NCBI GenBank assembly: GCA_958295875.1
Contig: OY282379.1
Location: 2,170,001 to 2,234,000, forward strand
Direction of reading: 5' to 3'
Length of the DNA stretch: 64,000 nucleotides
From: an uncultured Pseudomonadales bacterium
Lineage (GTDB): Bacteria; Pseudomonadota; Gammaproteobacteria; Pseudomonadales; Azotimanducaceae
Both the position numbers and the translations under genes were made by a program. The notes below the pieces were generated by a model, which saw nothing but the letters and a program-made list of their open reading frames with translations, had not been told where the DNA came from and ran no database searches. Below are positions 61,187 to 64,000 of the stretch, piece by piece (the first letter of the stretch is position 1; every line of letters begins with the position of its first letter).

Positions 61187-61600
61187 ATGAACCGCGAGTT
61201 TGAGATTCCCGTGCAGGGGCAGGGGCTTTACGAAATCACCGGCAAGGTGGAGGAGGCGGTGCTGGCGGCCGGCAAACGCGAAGCGCTGGCGACGGTGTTC
61301 ATCCGGCACACGTCCGCGAGCCTCGTCATCCAAGAGAATGCAGACCCCGCCGTTCTGCGCGATTTGCAGACGTTCCTGCAGCGCTTGGTGCCGGAAAACG
61401 AGCCTTGGTACACCCATGTGGAGGAAGGCGCGGACGACATGCCGGCGCACATCAAGGGGGCGTTGACGCAAACGCACCTGTCGATTCCGGTGGTGGAGGG
61501 GCGCTTGGCGCTCGGCACTTGGCAAGGCATCTTCCTGTGGGAGCATCGCCATCGGCGCAGCAGCCGGCGCGTTGTGGTGAATGTGTTGGCCGGCGGCTGA
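61187..61600 (+). CDS. YjbQ family (UPF0047) protein
   Basis: 137 residues from ATG 61187 (GTG 61184 adjacent). The family motifs ATVFIRHTSASLVIQENADP, then YTHVEEGADDMPAHIKGALT and LALGTWQGIFLWEHR, are complete. YjbQ proteins show weak thiamine-phosphate synthase activity in E. coli; their main role is unsettled. Cytoplasmic, single gene, converging on comF. Confidence 0.93.
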   Translation: MNREFEIPVQGQGLYEITGKVEEAVLAAGKREALATVFIRHTSASLVIQENADPAVLRDLQTFLQRLVPENEPWYTHVEEGADDMPAHIKGALTQTHLSIPVVEGRLALGTWQGIFLWEHRHRRSSRRVVVNVLAGG

Positions 61601-61637
61601 GCGGCGCAGTGCCTGTGCCTTGGCGAGCGACGCCGCG

Positions 61638-62315
61638 TCACACAAGAGGTGTGTAGGCGGCCGTCCACACGCGCACGCAGCTTGCCCCCGCCGCCAACAG
61701 GGCCAGCGCCGCGGCGCGGGTGGTGGCGCCGGTGGTGAGCACATCGTCCACGAGGGCGATGTCTTGGCCGGCCACTGCCGCCGACGCTTGGAAGGCGCCG
61801 CGCAAGCTGCTACGGCGCGCCCGCGCATCCAGCGATTGCTGCGGCTTGGTGTGGCGTGTGCGCCGGAGCGCCCGATAGTCCACCGGCGCATCCACCTTGC
61901 GGGCTAGGCGCGCCGCGAGCAGCGCCGCTTGGTTATAGCCGCGTTGGGTGCGGCGTCGCCAAGACAGCGGCACTGGCACAATCATGTCCGGGGGCGTGTC
62001 CGCGAGCACGGCGGGGGCCATCAACGCGCCGAGGATGCGTGCCTCGATGAGGCCATTGCCGCGCTTCAGCCCGTGGATGAGGCGCGTCATGGGCGGCGCG
62101 TACAGGAACGGTGCCAGCGTGCCTGATTGTGGCGGCGGCGTGACGAGGCAGGCGAGGCAATCTCCATCCAGGCGCGGCGTGGGCTGTCCGCAGCGCCGGC
62201 ATGCGCCGACGTTGCGCTTCAGGTCTCCCTCGCAGGGGGCACACAGGTCCAACGTCCGGCGCGTTGCGCTGCGGCACAGCACGCAGCGGCCCGGCCACAG
62301 CCACGTGAGGGGCAT
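61638..62315 (-). CDS. comF: ComF-family phosphoribosyltransferase-like protein
   Basis: 225 residues. N-terminal zinc-binding cysteines (CVLCRSATRRTLDLCAPC, then CRRCGQPTP and CLAC) and a C-terminal type I phosphoribosyltransferase fold with the PRPP loop IALVDDVLTTGATTRAAALAL identify ComF/GntX. Also typical is VPVPLSWRRRTQRGYNQAALLA. It contributes to DNA uptake in competent bacteria and to use of DNA as nutrient. No other competence gene is in the window. Confidence 0.93.
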   Translation of the reverse strand: MPLTWLWPGRCVLCRSATRRTLDLCAPCEGDLKRNVGACRRCGQPTPRLDGDCLACLVTPPPQSGTLAPFLYAPPMTRLIHGLKRGNGLIEARILGALMAPAVLADTPPDMIVPVPLSWRRRTQRGYNQAALLAARLARKVDAPVDYRALRRTRHTKPQQSLDARARRSSLRGAFQASAAVAGQDIALVDDVLTTGATTRAAALALLAAGASCVRVWTAAYTPLV

Positions 62316-62434
62316 CGCTCATGCTCGCGGTTGGCAAAGCCCGTTTCTATCGCAGCGGGTCGCCTCGGTCTGTAGGACATCAACCCCGCTTGCGGCCAGC
62401 CCCGGCGTGCGCTTGATTGCGGGCCACGCCGCTC

Positions 62435-63373
62435 TCAGCGAATGGCGACCGGATTGATCACCGCTTGCACGGCGCCTTCGAAGCGCGGCTGGCCGAGCAC
62501 GAACAGGAACTCCCACGCCTCATCGGCCGCAAGTTCCGCTGTGTTCATGTTCTCCAAAATGTAGATGCCGTTCTTTGCCAGCAGCTCCACATGCACGGGG
62601 AAGGCGAGGGCTGCGTCTTCGCCGGGCAGCACCTCCACGGCCCAACTGTCGGCCCCCACCGCCACCACGTCGAGGTTGGCGAGGTGCTGCGCGCCGTTGA
62701 GGCCCAAGCCCGGTTCGCCGGCCATGAACCGCTCGGCGTCGTCGGCGACGGACAACCAGCCGGTGTGGAACAACACGATGTCGCCTTTGCCGATGGCGAC
62801 GCCCTGCGCCTTCGCTTGCGCCATGATGTCCGCGCTGTTGAACGCTTTGCCCGCCGGCAGCGGGTGCTCGCCGAAGTGGCGCGTCATGTCCAGCAACACG
62901 CCGCGGCCGACGATGGGGGGCAGCTTGTCGATGGACAGCGCCTTGAGGCCGGTGGCGGTGACGATGTCCTGCGCCTTGTGGCCGTTGTAGTACACATGGT
63001 TCACCCCGATGTGGCCGAGGCCATCGAGTTGGCTGCCGATGCCCATCCACGTGTAGAGCAGGTCGTCATTGCCGGTGGCGAGGTTGGCGCCCATCGTCGG
63101 GCCGTTGTCTTGGCCGGGCTGGATGATGGTGATGGCGTACTCCCGGGGCGGATACGCTGGTGTGTCCCGACCGGTCACCACGCCCAGGGGGTATGCCTTG
63201 CCGGTGGTGACGAGCCGCGCGGCGGCGAGCACCTGCTCCGCGGAGAGGTGATTGATGGCGCCCAACGTATCTCCGGCGCCGTGTTTGGAGGGATGCCAAT
63301 CCTCCGCGGCGGCGAACGGCGCCCCGACGGCGAGGAGGGCGGCAAGCAGCATCGACAGGCAGCATTTCGGCAT
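62435..63373 (-). CDS. Exported cyclase-family (kynurenine formamidase-like) hydrolase
   Basis: 312 residues with a signal peptide (CLSMLLAALLAVGAPFAAAEDW), so probably periplasmic. The cyclase core (PF04199) is visible: YTWMGIGSQLDGLGHIGVNH near 107-126, where the usual H-x-G-T-H-x-D metal motif is altered to GSQLDGLGH, then VGRGVLLDMTRHFG, GDIVLFHTGWL and VGADSWAVEVLPG. Members hydrolyse formamides or lactones using a metal site. The altered first metal motif is standard for the larger, exported subgroup rather than evidence of inactivation. Confidence 0.82.
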   Translation of the reverse strand: MPKCCLSMLLAALLAVGAPFAAAEDWHPSKHGAGDTLGAINHLSAEQVLAAARLVTTGKAYPLGVVTGRDTPAYPPREYAITIIQPGQDNGPTMGANLATGNDDLLYTWMGIGSQLDGLGHIGVNHVYYNGHKAQDIVTATGLKALSIDKLPPIVGRGVLLDMTRHFGEHPLPAGKAFNSADIMAQAKAQGVAIGKGDIVLFHTGWLSVADDAERFMAGEPGLGLNGAQHLANLDVVAVGADSWAVEVLPGEDAALAFPVHVELLAKNGIYILENMNTAELAADEAWEFLFVLGQPRFEGAVQAVINPVAIR

Positions 63374-63585
63374 CAGGCGTCTCCTTGGGATGTGTCATCG
63401 AGGTTGGATGATACTCATGGGCGGTGCGCTTGGAAGTTGGCTCGGCGCCGTCGCTCGCTTCCGCCCGCGGCGGCGACGGTGTAACCTCTCTTCGCCTCGC
63501 GCCGCGTTCCGAGCCCGCGCAGCCGGCAGGAGCCGCTGCCAGCCGCCTTCGGGTCGGGAATGGTCGCGATCGCGCCGTGAGACGC

Positions 63586-63610
63586 GGTAAAGAGCAGCCG
63601 TAAAGAGCAG
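63586..63610 (+). repeat. Short tandem repeat in the leader of the last gene
   Basis: GGTAAAGAGCAG and CGTAAAGAGCAG lie in tandem (about 13-bp period) directly upstream of the AGAGGA ribosome-binding site of the gene at 63624. Possibly a duplicated ribosome-entry or binding sequence. Confidence 0.45.
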
Positions 63611-63623
63611 AGGAATCAAGAGC

Positions 63624-64000
63624 ATGAACCCCTTGGCGGCCAAGCTGACGCGCCGCTCGTTCGCCGCGCTCTGCAGCGCCGTGCCGGCCCTCGCCGCGCT
63701 TGGGGCCACAGAGCCGGAAGCCGAAGAGGTTGAAACGTTCTTGGCTGTCTCGGCACGGTTGACGGGCTTTGCCGCAGCGGAGTTGGACGCAAACTTCGCC
63801 GCGGGCCTGTTGGCGGCGCTCCATGCCTCCGAACAGCGCCCGCAACTGCTGGCCCTGCTTGGTGGCGAAAGCTCCCCGGCGCTGGAAGAAGACATCATCT
63901 CGGCTTGGTACACGGGTGCGCTGCCGCTTGCCAGCGGGCCGGTGATCGCAGCGTTGCAGGGCGCCTTGGTGTGGCAGGCTGCCGCGTTCGCCATGCCGCG
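63624..64000 (+). CDS. Sugar/sorbitol dehydrogenase small subunit-like protein (partial)
   Basis: The first 125 residues; the gene runs off the right edge. A twin-arginine signal (LTRRSFAALCSAVPALAALG) predicts export in folded form. FLAVSARLTGFAAAELDANFAAGLL and EDIISAWYTGALPLASGPVI then match the small subunit of membrane-bound FAD sugar/sorbitol dehydrogenases (fructose dehydrogenase type), which escorts the GMC-type catalytic subunit through Tat. The large subunit is expected just beyond the window. AGAGGA upstream supports the ATG. Confidence 0.75.
   Translation, partial: MNPLAAKLTRRSFAALCSAVPALAALGATEPEAEEVETFLAVSARLTGFAAAELDANFAAGLLAALHASEQRPQLLALLGGESSPALEEDIISAWYTGALPLASGPVIAALQGALVWQAAAFAMP

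Noticed and set aside
1..64000. tRNA, rRNA or riboswitch genes
   Set aside because: Intergenic regions were read for tRNA-like T-loop and CCA patterns and for familiar leader motifs; none was convincing.

Overview
The window is GC-rich (about two thirds by eye), densely coded on both strands, and reads as an uncultured marine or host-associated gammaproteobacterium. AlaA and HspQ are of the type found in E. coli relatives. The 938-residue TonB-dependent receptor is of the Alteromonadales/Caulobacter style. CaiB/BaiF CoA-transferases, amidohydrolases, EthD, PhyH, haloalkane dehalogenase and LLM oxidoreductase genes are abundant, as in bacteria that scavenge diverse organic compounds. The taxonomic call is inference; there is no rRNA or other marker gene here.

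Layout. 0-0.5 kb: tail of an ISAs1-type insertion sequence. 0.6-10 kb: metabolic and housekeeping genes (enoyl-CoA hydratase, LLM oxidoreductase, gamma-glutamyltransferase, msrB, alaA, FAD oxidoreductase, tusA). Within this stretch, a two-gene spermidine-synthase-like locus is interrupted by about 1 kb carrying a RES/Xre toxin-antitoxin pair and a DUF433 remnant. 10-11 kb: an Rpn-type nuclease. 11.3-23.8 kb: a ten-gene, tightly packed + strand cluster of envelope proteins: TPR/TonB-C protein, two lipoproteins, TPR membrane protein, PEGA-SUMF1 membrane protein, small exported protein, ExbB/MotA-like channel, a possible ASKHA/FHA protein, and two von Willebrand A proteins with an ExbD-like N-terminal helix. 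23.9-26.8 kb: an EmrAB-like efflux pair. 26.8-45.1 kb: catabolic genes (CoA-transferases, hydratase, dehydrogenase, amidohydrolases, aldolase, transporter). These are interspersed with a response regulator, hspQ and a phosphorothioate-type HNH restriction gene.

45.3-52.3 kb: a second exported-protein cluster. It holds a PPC-like beta protein, two CsgG-family paralogues and an 870-residue protein with two near-identical 246-residue repeats plus a SUMF1 domain, and it ends at a strong intrinsic terminator. 52.5-54 kb: an AbiE toxin-antitoxin pair behind an inverted-repeat operator. 54.1-59.8 kb: PhyH oxygenase, sulfatase and TonB receptor, plausibly one substrate-acquisition locus. 59.9-64 kb: a DUF1330-haloalkane dehalogenase fusion, yjbQ, comF, an exported cyclase and the start of a Tat-exported dehydrogenase small subunit.

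How it fits together. The most unusual system is the 11.3-23.8 kb cluster. An ExbB-like proton channel is paired with two proteins whose single N-terminal helix carries the buried Asp expected of ExbD/TolR/MotB, but whose periplasmic part is a coiled coil plus a vWA domain. The same operon encodes a TonB-C domain, PEGA repeats and a SUMF1 domain lacking the formylglycine-generating cysteines. I read it as a proton-driven envelope machine of unassigned function. No tRNA, rRNA, CRISPR array or replication origin was seen.
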